From Streptacidiphilus sp. 4-A2 (GTDB taxonomy: Bacteria; Actinomycetota; Actinomycetes; Streptomycetales; Streptomycetaceae): 43,123 nucleotides of DNA. The notes below the pieces were generated by a model. The model saw only the letters and a list, made by a program, of their open reading frames with translations. It was not told the DNA's origin and made no database searches. The stretch covers positions 1 to 43,123 of the forward strand of contig JAAFYY010000004.1 of assembly GCA_014284505.1 (NCBI GenBank). The letters run 5' to 3'. Made by a program: the position numbers and the translations under genes. Of this stretch, positions 31,705 to 39,336 are shown one piece after another (position 1 is the first letter of the stretch; each line of letters opens with the position of its first letter).

Positions 31705-33348
31705 GTGGCAATTGAAGACAGAGGCGCATGGTCGGCCTTCTGGATAGGTGCAGCAGTCATCTGCGCTGCGGTCCTCGTGCTCGTGTGGACCTTCGCCGCC
31801 GCCGACCATTCGACCTTCCCATGGTGGCCAACGTATCTCTGCGCCGCTCTCACGGTGGTCTTCCTCTATCTGGCCGCTGCCACTTTGGCGAAGTGGTGGC
31901 CGTACCGAGGGCGTCCCACCGTAGCTGTCGAGTCGTCAGGGATCGGCCGGGACCGTGCCGCTGCCGACGCGCCCGCGGCGCCGGTGGCGATCCGGCTGAT
32001 GCCGGAGTTCGACACAGCCACGAATCAGCTGCGGCTCGGTGTTCTGAACCGGGGCGACCTTGGACGCTTCCGGGTGAAGGTCATCGACGCCCATGACCAG
32101 GATGGCGACTGGGTCGGTCCTCGCAGCTGGCCTGTTCCCTGGCTGGAGGACGGGTCCGTCGACGCCAAGGCGGTCCCGCAGTTCGACAGGCCGCTGCTCG
32201 ACCTCGCCGGCTTCGACTTCCTCGCGCTCCAGGAGGATCTCGACGGGACCAAGTGGCTGCGCGGCAACCACTGGCTCTTCCCGTCGCACCCGAGGCCGGT
32301 CACCTTCCGCTATCGGGCCGTCAGGGCCTGGTCCGAGCTCAAGAAGCAGCACATCGTCCTCACGCTGCGCGTGATCAGGGACGCGCCGGAGGGCCAGGTC
32401 GACTACCGGTTCCTGATCGGCACAGAGGGGACCGAGCCGTACTGCCGCGAGCTGACGCGCGATCCCGAGCTGGAGGAAGCGGTCGAGGCGGCGCCGGAGC
32501 CGGAGTCCGTGCCGGAGCCGGAGTCCGTGCCGGAGCCGTTGGTGGTCGACCGCTGGAGCTACACCTCCGACGGCGTGAAGGTCCCGGGTCTGATGACCCT
32601 GTCGAACAGCCGGATGTCGCATCCCGGCTACGGCGGACAGCAGGGGGAACCGCCGACGGTCAAGGTCGGCGTGATCCTCCGCTGCGAGCCGATCGACGCT
32701 GCGGGCGGCGGCTCTGCGCTGCGGGCGGCGTTCTCCGACTTCCTCCAGACGGCGGCCTTGGATGACCTCGTGCGATCCCTGACGCACGTGCCGGCGGACG
32801 CGTCATGGACGAAGCTGGCCGGCCGCGGAACGCTGGTCCTTGAGTCTGTGCTCACGACGGGCGACCCGATGGACGGTGCCCCGATCGCCTCTGCGCTCTT
32901 CCTGTCTCCGTCTGGTGCGCACATGAGCGGGCACCCGGAGCGGACGGCGACTCTCCTCCTGCAGGTCCAGCCGCAGACGGCCGACGGGCAGGTGCCGCCG
33001 GCCTCGGATCTGGCGACCTGGCACCAGAGAATCGTTCGGGCCCTCGATATCCCGGGCGCCTTCGCCGACTTCCTGTCCAAGGGCCTCGGCCTGGCCACCT
33101 TCGGGACTCCTCCGGCTCAGTTCGGCTTCTGGCTGGAGAGCCAGAACCCGCTGTCGGCCATGGTGGACACCACGGGCCTGGAGACGTTGGCCGGGGCCTG
33201 GTTCTCGAACCAGTTTCAGGGTTGGGCCTACGCCGACCCGGACGGCAAGCCGGCCGCCGGGGTTGCCCGCGACCTGATGGTCCACCTGTGCGAGTACGGC
33301 TTGAAGTTGGACAACTTCGAGTCGGCACTCCCGGCAGGAGTCGCGTAG
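31705..33348 (+). CDS. Two-helix membrane-anchored cargo protein, 547 aa
   Basis: Intact from GTG 31705. Two N-terminal membrane helices (FWIGAAVICAAVLVLVWTF and YLCAALTVVFLYLAAATLA) precede a large soluble part. Segments include AIRLMPEFDTATNQLRLGVL (a possible beta-sandwich like N-terminal domain), three PEPESV-type units at about residues 262-276, and SALFLSPSGAHM and PQTADGQVPPASDLATWH further on. A -10-like TAGGAT lies about 9 bases upstream with no ribosome site, suggesting a leaderless message. No family recognised; longest unidentified gene here. Confidence 0.7.
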   Translation: MAIEDRGAWSAFWIGAAVICAAVLVLVWTFAAADHSTFPWWPTYLCAALTVVFLYLAAATLAKWWPYRGRPTVAVESSGIGRDRAAADAPAAPVAIRLMPEFDTATNQLRLGVLNRGDLGRFRVKVIDAHDQDGDWVGPRSWPVPWLEDGSVDAKAVPQFDRPLLDLAGFDFLALQEDLDGTKWLRGNHWLFPSHPRPVTFRYRAVRAWSELKKQHIVLTLRVIRDAPEGQVDYRFLIGTEGTEPYCRELTRDPELEEAVEAAPEPESVPEPESVPEPLVVDRWSYTSDGVKVPGLMTLSNSRMSHPGYGGQQGEPPTVKVGVILRCEPIDAAGGGSALRAAFSDFLQTAALDDLVRSLTHVPADASWTKLAGRGTLVLESVLTTGDPMDGAPIASALFLSPSGAHMSGHPERTATLLLQVQPQTADGQVPPASDLATWHQRIVRALDIPGAFADFLSKGLGLATFGTPPAQFGFWLESQNPLSAMVDTTGLETLAGAWFSNQFQGWAYADPDGKPAAGVARDLMVHLCEYGLKLDNFESALPAGVA

Positions 33349-33395
33349 CTGGGAGAGCGCCGAGCACTCGCCGGCGGCTCCACCGGATCCGGTGG

Positions 33396-33545
33396 TCCCG
33401 GGAGGTTCCGGCGGTGGTTCCGGCAGAGCCGGTGGCGGCGCGTTCCGCGTGGTCGCTGCTTCCGGTGCAGGTTCCGGATCGAGCCGGGAGGTTCCGCCGA
33501 CCGGAACCTGCGGCGGCCGTCCGGAACCTGCACCGGAACCTCCTA
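33396..33545. repeat. GGTTCCGG inverted-repeat cluster, possible attP/arm region
   Basis: Copies of GGTTCCGG at 33404, 33416, 33470 and (one mismatch) 33490, and inverse CCGGAACC at 33501, 33521 and 33533. TGCAGGTTCCGGA (33467-33479) is exactly inverted at 33520-33532. It sits just downstream of the recombinase gene, where attP arm sites often lie, but no core was identified. Confidence 0.55.
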
Positions 33546-33553
33546 TCGACCCC

Positions 33554-33574
33554 TGACCTTGGTTAATAGCAATG
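33554..33574 (+). promoter_or_regulatory. GGTTAATAGC site 6
   Basis: TGACCTTGGTTAATAGCAAT between the GGTTCCGG cluster and the terminator at 33580. Confidence 0.6.
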
Positions 33575-33579
33575 TTCAT

Positions 33580-33615
33580 GCGAAGAGGACTCCCACGGGT
33601 GGGAGTCCCCTTCGC
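33580..33615. terminator. Terminator between convergent genes
   Basis: GGACTCCCAC (33587-33596) with GTGGGAGTCC (33599-33608), extended by GCGAAG and CTTCGC. Lies 19 bases past the recombinase stop and about 230 bases after the cargo gene, serving both strands. Confidence 0.8.
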
Positions 33616-33633
33616 ATTCGTCGCCGTCGGTGT

Positions 33634-34725
33634 TCAGGCGGCGTCGGTGTCCTCGGTGTCGACATCCAGGTTGGCGGCGAGGCCGGCGGCCAGGCCGTGG
33701 CCGGGGTGACTCTCCAGGCGGCGGCGCCGCCGGTTGTAGCGCTGGGTGGTGCGCGGGTCGCGGTGGTCGGCGGCGTCCTGGACGTCCTGGAGCGGGGCGC
33801 CGTTCTCCAGCGAATCGGTGATCCCGCCGTGCCGCAGCACGTGCGGGTGGATCGAGTCCTGCTGCGGCAGATCGGCCCGCTTGGCGAGGCGGCGCAGGCA
33901 CTTCCACACCTCGGCCTCGGCCAACCGTCGGCCGGTGCGGGTGATGAAGATCGGGCCGGTGGTCCGCTCCCCTATATAGGTGACCAGCGCGTCAAGGGCG
34001 AGCGGCGGCAGCGGCTTCGCCGACTTCCGCCCGCCCTTGACGGTGACCACCAGGACGTAGTGCCCGCGGTCGTAGCGCAGGTCCTCGACGTCCAGCGCGA
34101 GCAGCGAGTCCACCCGCAGGAACAGCACGTACAGCAGCACGACCAGGGTGTAGGCGCGCGCCGACAGGGCGCGGGCGGCGGCGATCAGGCGGCCGGTCTC
34201 CTCCGGGGTCAGGCCCTCGGTGTCGGAGTGGTCGGGGTCCACCGAGGGCCGCAGCACCTCGGCGAACGGGTCGGCGTCGACGTCGACGGCGGGCAGCCGC
34301 ACGGCGTAGACGTAGAAGGAGGAGCAGGCCGACAGGATGTTGGCGCGCGAGGCGTCCGAGCGCGGCCTGCCGGTGGCGGCCATCTCGCCGTAGGCGCCGC
34401 CCTTGACCCGGACCAGGGTCGGCGCCTTCTCCATCCACCGGGCGAAGGCGTCCGCCAGCGGGAAGCCGACGGACAGCGGGTGGTGGCCGTGCTCGCGGGC
34501 GTACGCCTCCCACACCCGAAAGCCCCGGGCGTAGGTGCGCCGGGTGTTCGCGGACTTGAAGCGGGCGATCCATCCACCGGCGGAGTCCGGCAGCGGGTCG
34601 TCCGGGCCGTAGCGCTCGCGCAGCTCGTCGGCCAGGGCGCGGGCCTCGCTCGGCCAGTCGTCCCTGGGATCGAGCGGGGCGGCGGGCACGACCGCGCCCG
34701 CCGCCCGCACCGCCAGCTCGGTCAC
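33634..34725 (-). CDS. Tyrosine recombinase/integrase
   Basis: Intact, 363 residues, GTG start overlapping the upstream stop. SAM-like N-terminal DNA-binding part (FKSANTRRTYARGFRVWEAY), then the catalytic domain: first arginine in LFLRVDSLLALD near 203, lysine region VTVKGGRKSAKPL, HVLRHGGITDSLENG near 293, DHRDPRTT, and the tyrosine in TTQRYNR near 327. All catalytic boxes are present (the usual GH is DH here). Could be an integrase for chromosomal insertion or a resolvase for multimers. Last gene of a four-gene minus unit. Confidence 0.9.
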   Translation of the reverse strand: MTELAVRAAGAVVPAAPLDPRDDWPSEARALADELRERYGPDDPLPDSAGGWIARFKSANTRRTYARGFRVWEAYAREHGHHPLSVGFPLADAFARWMEKAPTLVRVKGGAYGEMAATGRPRSDASRANILSACSSFYVYAVRLPAVDVDADPFAEVLRPSVDPDHSDTEGLTPEETGRLIAAARALSARAYTLVVLLYVLFLRVDSLLALDVEDLRYDRGHYVLVVTVKGGRKSAKPLPPLALDALVTYIGERTTGPIFITRTGRRLAEAEVWKCLRRLAKRADLPQQDSIHPHVLRHGGITDSLENGAPLQDVQDAADHRDPRTTQRYNRRRRRLESHPGHGLAAGLAANLDVDTEDTDAA

Positions 34726-35210
34726 CGGCGGGCCGTCCGCTGGTCGTGCTCCAGCAGCGCGGCGCGCTGGACGGCGGCGTGCTCCCACTCGGCGGTGGAC
34801 GGCTCGGCGTCCTCCGGGCTGCCGTTCAGCAGCAGCGGCGCCACGGCGGCGACGGCGTCCGGGGCGGCGAGGACCGGCAGCGGCAGCGGGTCGACACCGT
34901 CCCAGGCGGGCTCGGAGTGCTCGTCCAGCGGGACGAAGCCCCAGCCGTCGGGTTCGGTCCAGCGCAGCTCGACACCGTGACCCCACCACACGTCCGCACG
35001 CACGGTCCGGGGGACCGTGCCGTCCGGCCGGGGCTCCGGCGCGTAGGGGCGGAAGAAGTAGCAGGCCGCCATGCCGTCGTCGCTGTCGTAGGTGTACCAC
35101 TCGACCGGCTCGGCGTCGGCGGCCACCAGGGCGGCGTGCACGGCCTGGGCGTACTGCTGGTGCGGCAGCGGGCCGGACCCGGCGGTCGGCGGGATGAAGT
35201 AGTTGTTCAT
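34722..35210 (-). CDS. Hypothetical protein, 162 aa
   Basis: Intact from ATG 35210, both ends overlapping neighbours (ATGA and GTGA). MNNYFIPPTAGSGPLPHQQY, then an acidic Trp/Tyr-rich middle (EWYTYDSDDGMAACYFFRPY, RWTEPDGWGFVPLDEHSEPA). Helical C-terminus. No family recognised; coupling to the recombinase suggests an accessory to it, possibly an excision factor-like partner, but the sequence does not resemble known Xis. Confidence 0.65.
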   Translation of the reverse strand: MNNYFIPPTAGSGPLPHQQYAQAVHAALVAADAEPVEWYTYDSDDGMAACYFFRPYAPEPRPDGTVPRTVRADVWWGHGVELRWTEPDGWGFVPLDEHSEPAWDGVDPLPLPVLAAPDAVAAVAPLLLNGSPEDAEPSTAEWEHAAVQRAALLEHDQRTARR

Positions 35211-35535
35211 CGGTAGTCGTACTCCAGCAGTTCCAGGGCGGGATGCCCGGCGGTGCCCACTCGGGGCGGAAGTCGGGGTGCTCGCGCCATCCGCCGGCGG
35301 TGTACCGCAGGGCCATGCCGATGCCGTCGATGAGCCCGGCGTCCTTCCCGTCCAGGGAGTGGTCGCGGTACTCGATCAGCTCGCTGTGGGCCATCAGCTG
35401 GGCGGTCAGGCCGTTCAGCAGCGGGTCCAGGACGTGGCCGCGCCTTTCCTGCTCCTCGTGGATCCGGGCCGCGAGGAACTGGTGGAGCTGTGCGTACTGG
35501 GCGGCTTGCAGCTGCCAGTGCTTGGTGATCCTCAC
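35207..35535 (-). CDS. Hypothetical protein, about 109 aa
   Basis: From GTG 35535 (MRITKHWQLQAAQYAQLHQF), helical with EEQERRGHVLDPLLNGLTAQ and SLDGKDAGLIDGIGMALRYT, ending after one frame break near 35230 as ALELLEYDYR. Overlaps the next ATG by four bases. Family unknown. Confidence 0.6.
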
Positions 35536-35891
35536 GACAGCTCGACCTCCGTGTATCCGTCAGCGACCAGGCCGCGCTTGACCGCGTCGGCCTGGTCGCG
35601 GAGCGCCTGATAGTCCTCGCGGGTGCCGCCCGCCCTGCCGTCGATGAGGTCCTTGGCGAGCTCCAGCGCCTGGTCCTGGATGACGCTGTGGACACAGACG
35701 TACTCGGTCAGGGTCATCCGCGCGCCGCCCGCGATCTCGGAGCGGCGAGCCTCGGCGTCGGCCAGGTTCTTGGTCGCGGCCTCCAGCTCGGCCCGGCGCC
35801 GGTCGACCTCGCCGTTGAAGTAGGCGACAACGGCGGCCTTGGTGGTGGCGACGTCCTCGGTGGTGGCGGTGGATTTCTTCTTGGTGGCCAT
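35532..35891 (-). CDS. Coiled-coil protein, 119 aa
   Basis: Intact from ATG 35891. MATKKKSTATTEDVATTKAA is a basic start, then a long helix (EVDRRRAELEAATKNLADAE, ARRSEIAGG) and a helical C-terminus (DQALELAKDLIDGRAGGTRE). First gene of the recombinase unit; the palindrome at 35914 is about 25 bases upstream of its start and likely controls it. Family unknown. Confidence 0.65.
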   Translation of the reverse strand: MATKKKSTATTEDVATTKAAVVAYFNGEVDRRRAELEAATKNLADAEARRSEIAGGARMTLTEYVCVHSVIQDQALELAKDLIDGRAGGTREDYQALRDQADAVKRGLVADGYTEVELS

Positions 35892-35913
35892 GGGTCCGAC
35901 CCTATCGGCAAGA

Positions 35914-35941
35914 GGGATGGATAACGGTCATTATCCTTCCC
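35914..35941. promoter_or_regulatory. 28-bp palindromic operator of the recombinase unit
   Basis: GGGATGGATAA (35914-35924), spacer CGGTCA, TTATCCTTCCC (35931-35941), one mismatch in 11. Placed right at the promoter of the minus unit and upstream of the plus gene at 36021, so it could control both. Confidence 0.7.
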
Positions 35942-36020
35942 TTTCCCGGACGCTCAGCCAACCGGGTGATCCGGCCCGCGCGGGGCTTCCCGGCGGGCCG
36001 GGCGGCTCGTTGCGCAGCAC

Positions 36021-36416
36021 ATGAGCGAGGAAGACAAGGACAGGCCCATCACGACCGCCATGGCGGCCATCACGGCGGAGCTGCTGGATCTGGACCACGG
36101 CGTCGTCTGGAGGTGCGCCACCTGCCCGATGCAGTCCTACTGGATCCACGGGACCGTCGCCGGCGCCCGGCACGACGCCCTGGGCCATGTGCTCGCGGTC
36201 CACCAGGACGACGTCCACGGCGCCGAGATGACGCTGGCGCTGGCGCACATCGGCGAGAAGCAGTTCCGCCAGGAGTACCGCGAGGCGCTGGAGAAGGGGA
36301 CGGTGATGGACCAGTCCTGGGGCGAGGAGATCCCGCTGTCGCCCGCCGACGCGCTGGACACGGTCTGCACGGCCCTCGGCTGCCCGGCCGAGGCCGCGCA
36401 CCAGGATTGTTGGTAG
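36021..36416 (+). CDS. Hypothetical protein with Cys/His cluster, 131 aa
   Basis: Intact, MSEEDKDRPITTAMAAITAE, then WRCATCPMQSYWIHGTVAGA with one CxxC and His residues that continue in RHDALGHVLAVHQDDVHGAE, fitting a zinc finger. Ends AEAAHQDCW. No strong ribosome site. Family unknown; likely nucleic-acid or protein-binding. Confidence 0.6.
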   Translation: MSEEDKDRPITTAMAAITAELLDLDHGVVWRCATCPMQSYWIHGTVAGARHDALGHVLAVHQDDVHGAEMTLALAHIGEKQFRQEYREALEKGTVMDQSWGEEIPLSPADALDTVCTALGCPAEAAHQDCW

Positions 36417-36483
36417 CCCATGTCCTGCGACTGAAGGCCGGACTGACCGTCCAGCTGCACGACGGCCGTGTCACATTGGAGTC

Positions 36484-36843
36484 GTGGCCCGAAGGACCGT
36501 GCGGCGGTGCGCTCAGTGCGGGATGGAGCTGCCGCCGGGCAGCCGCCGCACCCGCCGGTTCTGCTCGGCGCGCTGCCGGACCCGGTGCTGGCGGGAGTTG
36601 CGGGCCCGCCGCGCGCAGATCGAGAGCGGCGGCGAGGCCCTGCGTGCCGTGGTAGAGGGCCGGCCGCACCCGTGGCCCCGGCACCACTGCCCGGAGTGCG
36701 GTGCCCGCTGGCACTACGGCGACGCACCCGCCTGGAACCACAAGCGGGCCGACGCGGCGTACTGCTCGCCGCGCTGTCGGACCCGGGCCTGGCGCAAGCG
36801 CCGTACCGTTCAACAGGCGTCACCCGGTGACGCCTCTGAGTGA
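36484..36843 (+). CDS. Duplicated zinc-ribbon protein, 119 aa
   Basis: Intact from GTG 36484 (TTGGAG site). Two repeats of one module: CAQCGMELPPGS...RFCSARCRTRCWR and CPECGARWHYGDAP...YCSPRCRTRAWRKR, each CxxC plus CxxxC ended by an Arg-rich CRTRxWR helix, joined by about 40 residues. A basic, tandem zinc-ribbon protein suited to nucleic-acid binding. Confidence 0.7.
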   Translation: MARRTVRRCAQCGMELPPGSRRTRRFCSARCRTRCWRELRARRAQIESGGEALRAVVEGRPHPWPRHHCPECGARWHYGDAPAWNHKRADAAYCSPRCRTRAWRKRRTVQQASPGDASE

Positions 36844-37080
36844 CGCTACGGGGCCCCCGGGCCGCGACTGCGCCGCCCGTCCCCGGATCACGCCCCGGCC
36901 CGCCACACCACCGCTCCCCGCCAAGACCTTCCCAACCGCGCCCGGCCCCGCCCAATCCAGACCACCACCACCCCAACTTCTCCATCACCAACAGCCTTCA
37001 CCACCACCCTGACAAACCACCCCACACCACGACACATCACATCAGACCGACCAAGACCACCACACACCAACCCACACAAC
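36844..37080 (+). other. C/A-rich, G-poor strand tract
   Basis: No gene supported. Within 36961-37080 I count only 6 G in 120 bases on the plus strand, with C and A dominating, so the minus strand is G/T-rich. This asymmetry stands out in a plasmid of otherwise balanced G and C, and it ends exactly at the inverted repeat at 37081. Confidence 0.65.
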
Positions 37081-37159
37081 CCACGCTCTCTCTCGCTCCA
37101 CACCACCCACTTTTTGAGGGACGATGAGAGTGGGTGGTGTGGAGCGAGAGAGAGCGTGG
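37081..37159. repeat. 31-bp perfect inverted repeat
   Basis: Arms 37081-37111 and 37129-37159 pair over 31 bp with no mismatch; the 17-base loop is 37112-37128. The right arm begins AGTGGGTGGTGT; the left arm's first bases are CCACGCTCTC. The loop contains a GAGGG ribosome site and the ATG at 37124. Longest perfect inverted repeat I see here. Confidence 0.9.
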
Positions 37160-37420
37160 CCCCAGCTCAGAACGGGTCGTCGTCGCAGGTCAGCTGACAC
37201 CCCAGTGAATAGGCAGATGACACCCGGGGCCGACCTCGCCGTACAGGTCCGCGCACATGCCGCCGTACAGGTCGGCGTACACCCGCGCCGGATTCGCTGG
37301 CGGCCGGTCCCTCCCGAGTCCGAGGCTGATCCGCCGGAGCTCCCGGTCGACCAGGCCGACGACGACCGGCCGGGCGGACGGGTCGTGGCGTTCCGGCTCA
37401 AGGGTCCGCGGCGACGCTGA
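37124..37420 (+). CDS. ORF starting in the hairpin loop, 98 aa
   Basis: ATG 37124 lies in the loop of the 31-bp hairpin with GAGGG 8 bases upstream. Reads MRVGGVERERAWPQLRTGRR, then MTPGADLAVQVRAHAAVQVG, and ends VAFRLKGPRRR. The first residues are encoded by the repeat arm, so translation would be governed by the hairpin. A shorter version from ATG 37217 is possible. Family unknown; may not be translated. Confidence 0.4.
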   Translation: MRVGGVERERAWPQLRTGRRRRSADTPVNRQMTPGADLAVQVRAHAAVQVGVHPRRIRWRPVPPESEADPPELPVDQADDDRPGGRVVAFRLKGPRRR

Positions 37421-37517
37421 GCCGCCGCACCCGCCCGTGCGGGACGCGCCGGGGCGGGCCCGCGGCGACACGCCGACGGCAAGGGGAAATGCGTCTTTGT
37501 CCTGGGAAATGCGCCGG

Positions 37518-37622
37518 GGTGCGGCCGGTCGGCGGCCCGGTGCGGCCGGTCGGCGGCCCGGTGCGGCCGGTCGGCGGCCCGGTGCGGCCGGTCGGCGGCC
37601 CGGTGCGGCCGGTCGGCGGCCG
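37518..37622. repeat. Five tandem 21-bp repeats
   Basis: Unit beginning GGTGCGGCCGGTCGGCGGCC, five copies at 37518, 37539, 37560, 37581 and 37602. The unit holds internal GGCCGG and CGGCC pieces that can form hairpins. A 21-bp period is two helical turns, so a protein could line up along it. Upstream are two GGGAAATGCG copies. Confidence 0.85.
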
Positions 37623-37928
37623 CTTGTCCACTCGACGCCGCACTCGGGCGGGAGACCCCGGCGGTGCCCCGAAGTGATCACGATTGGGCAACGGAGCTTT
37701 TCCGTGGATCTACAGGCAGGGCAAGGGTCTGGCCAGGGAATCGACGGTGGGCAAGGGGTGGTCCGTCCATGGATCGGTGGCGGACGGGTTTGTCCATAGC
37801 GGCGCGGGGCGGTTGGGCGGCCTGGTGCGGCGGGTTTTGGCAAGACGTTGGGCAAGGGGGCTGTGCCTCGATGCGGGTGCGCCGGTGCGGGACCGCTCCG
37901 GCGCACCTTCGAGCAGAGGAGTCCCGCC
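37623..37928 (+). promoter_or_regulatory. Upstream region of the Replic_Relax gene
   Basis: 306 bases without a convincing gene. GGGCAAG-type pieces occur four times (near 37687, 37718, 37748 and 37852), mixed with TTGTCCA (37623 and 37792). They could be operators or initiation sites. The region ends in GAGGAG before the GTG at 37929. Confidence 0.5.
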
Positions 37929-39093
37929 GTGGACCAGCAGGACCAGCACGCCGACGCACCGCACCCGGTCGAGCGCACCGACCGCACCGGCGCACCGCAC
38001 CCGACCGAGCGCACCGCACCGCCGCACCACGCGCCCGCACCCGCCCCGGCCGGCCCCGGTGCGGGTGCGCCGGACCCGTCCGGGGAGCCCGTCCGCGAGG
38101 CCTCGGCGGCCGCCGAAACCAGGGTCACCGCCAGGGTCATCCCCGTTGGCGGGCCGAACGGCTCCGCCGCAGGCCAGCGGCCGTTTGGCCAGGGTCGTCG
38201 CCGTGGTGACTCCCCTTCTTCTCCGTCACCTTCTGCTGGGTCGGCTCGGAGGATCAGGGCGGAGGTGCTGGAGCTGCTGTCGGTGGTGCGATTGGCCAGG
38301 CCGGAGGATCTGCGACGGGTGCTGACGCCGGGGGCCAAGAAGCCGAGGTACGTGAATCGTGCGCTGCGTGATCTGCTGACGGTCGGGTTGGTCGGCCGTG
38401 AGCGAGTGGGTCGCCGGGGTTTTGTGTGGTTCCTGACGGGGTCCGGGCTGGCCGCCGTCGCCGCCTCCGGGGACAAACCGGACATCCGTCCGCGTGAGTC
38501 GACCGGCGCCAGGGTGGCCCGGTCCAACGTGGTGGACCACGCCCTGGCGGTGACCGAGCTGGTGACGCTGATGGCCTCGCACCGGGTCGGCGGGGTGCGC
38601 GACTGGCAGCTGGAGCGGGCCCACACCTTCGGCGGACGCACCGTCATCACCGACCTGGTGCTGCACGTCCCGCACCTGGACCCCTCGGCGCTGCTGGTCG
38701 AGCTGGACCGCGACACGATGCGCTCGAGCGCGATGGGCCGGAAGCTGGAGCTGTACGCCGCGTACGAGGCGGCGGAGAAGGGAGGGGCAGCACGGCACCA
38801 TCGGGCGCACGACGCCGTTGTGGCGCGGGCTCTACCGCGGCACGCGGTTCCCGCCGCTGCTGGTCGTCGTCGATGGCGTCGACCGGGCGGGCCTGGCCCG
38901 GCGGACCGACCTGCTGCACCGCGTCGCCACCGCGCTGCCCCGGCCGCGCTACGAGGACCTGAGCCTGCGCCTGGCGGTCACCTCGCTGGAGCTGCTGCGC
39001 GAGCAGGGGCCCCGGGCGGCGGTGTGGACCCGGGTCGGCCACTACCGCCCCGGCGAGGTCGTGGGCCTGACCGCGTTCGCCCGCCGCCGGTAG
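37929..39093 (+). CDS. Replication-relaxation (Replic_Relax) family protein
   Basis: About 388 residues from GTG 37929 (GAGGAG site). A disordered His/Pro-rich N-terminus is followed by a winged-helix-type opening (RIRAEVLELLSVVRLARPED, LRRVLTPGAKKPRYVNRALR, DLLTVGLVGRERVGRRGFVW), typical of the Replic_Relax family of actinomycete plasmids and phages. The second half reads GGRTVITDLVLHVPHLDPSA and, after a frame break near 38800, WRGLYRGTRFPPLLVVVDGV and LTAFARRR. Family function in plasmids is poorly known; links with replication or DNA relaxation are proposed. Convergent with the relaxase. Confidence 0.7.
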
Positions 39094-39196
39094 TCCGCAC
39101 CCCCGCCGGCACCCGGGCCAGCAGTGCCCGGCGTTGCCCGGCGCGAACGGGGCTCCGCCACCGGGCCCGCTGTCCGCGCCGGGTGACGCCGGGCCC

Positions 39197-39242
39197 GGCC
39201 TGGGGTGCAGGGGCGCGGCAAGCGGCCCCTGCCCCACAGGCC
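39197..39242. terminator. Terminator between convergent genes
   Basis: A long imperfect GC stem (GGCCTGGGGTGCAGGGGC with GCCCCTGCCCCACAGGCC) about 100 bases beyond the stop of the plus gene and 95 before the relaxase stop. It can serve both strands. Confidence 0.7.
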
Positions 39243-39336
39243 CCGCCCCCGGCCGTGACAGCGGCCACCGCCCGAGGGCGCCCGGACCGGCCGTCCGGCG
39301 CCTCATCCGAGGGCCGGTTCATGAACACGCCGCAGG

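Noticed and set aside
37518..37622. Tandem repeat as a CRISPR array
   Set aside because: Units are contiguous with no spacers, and no cas genes are present.
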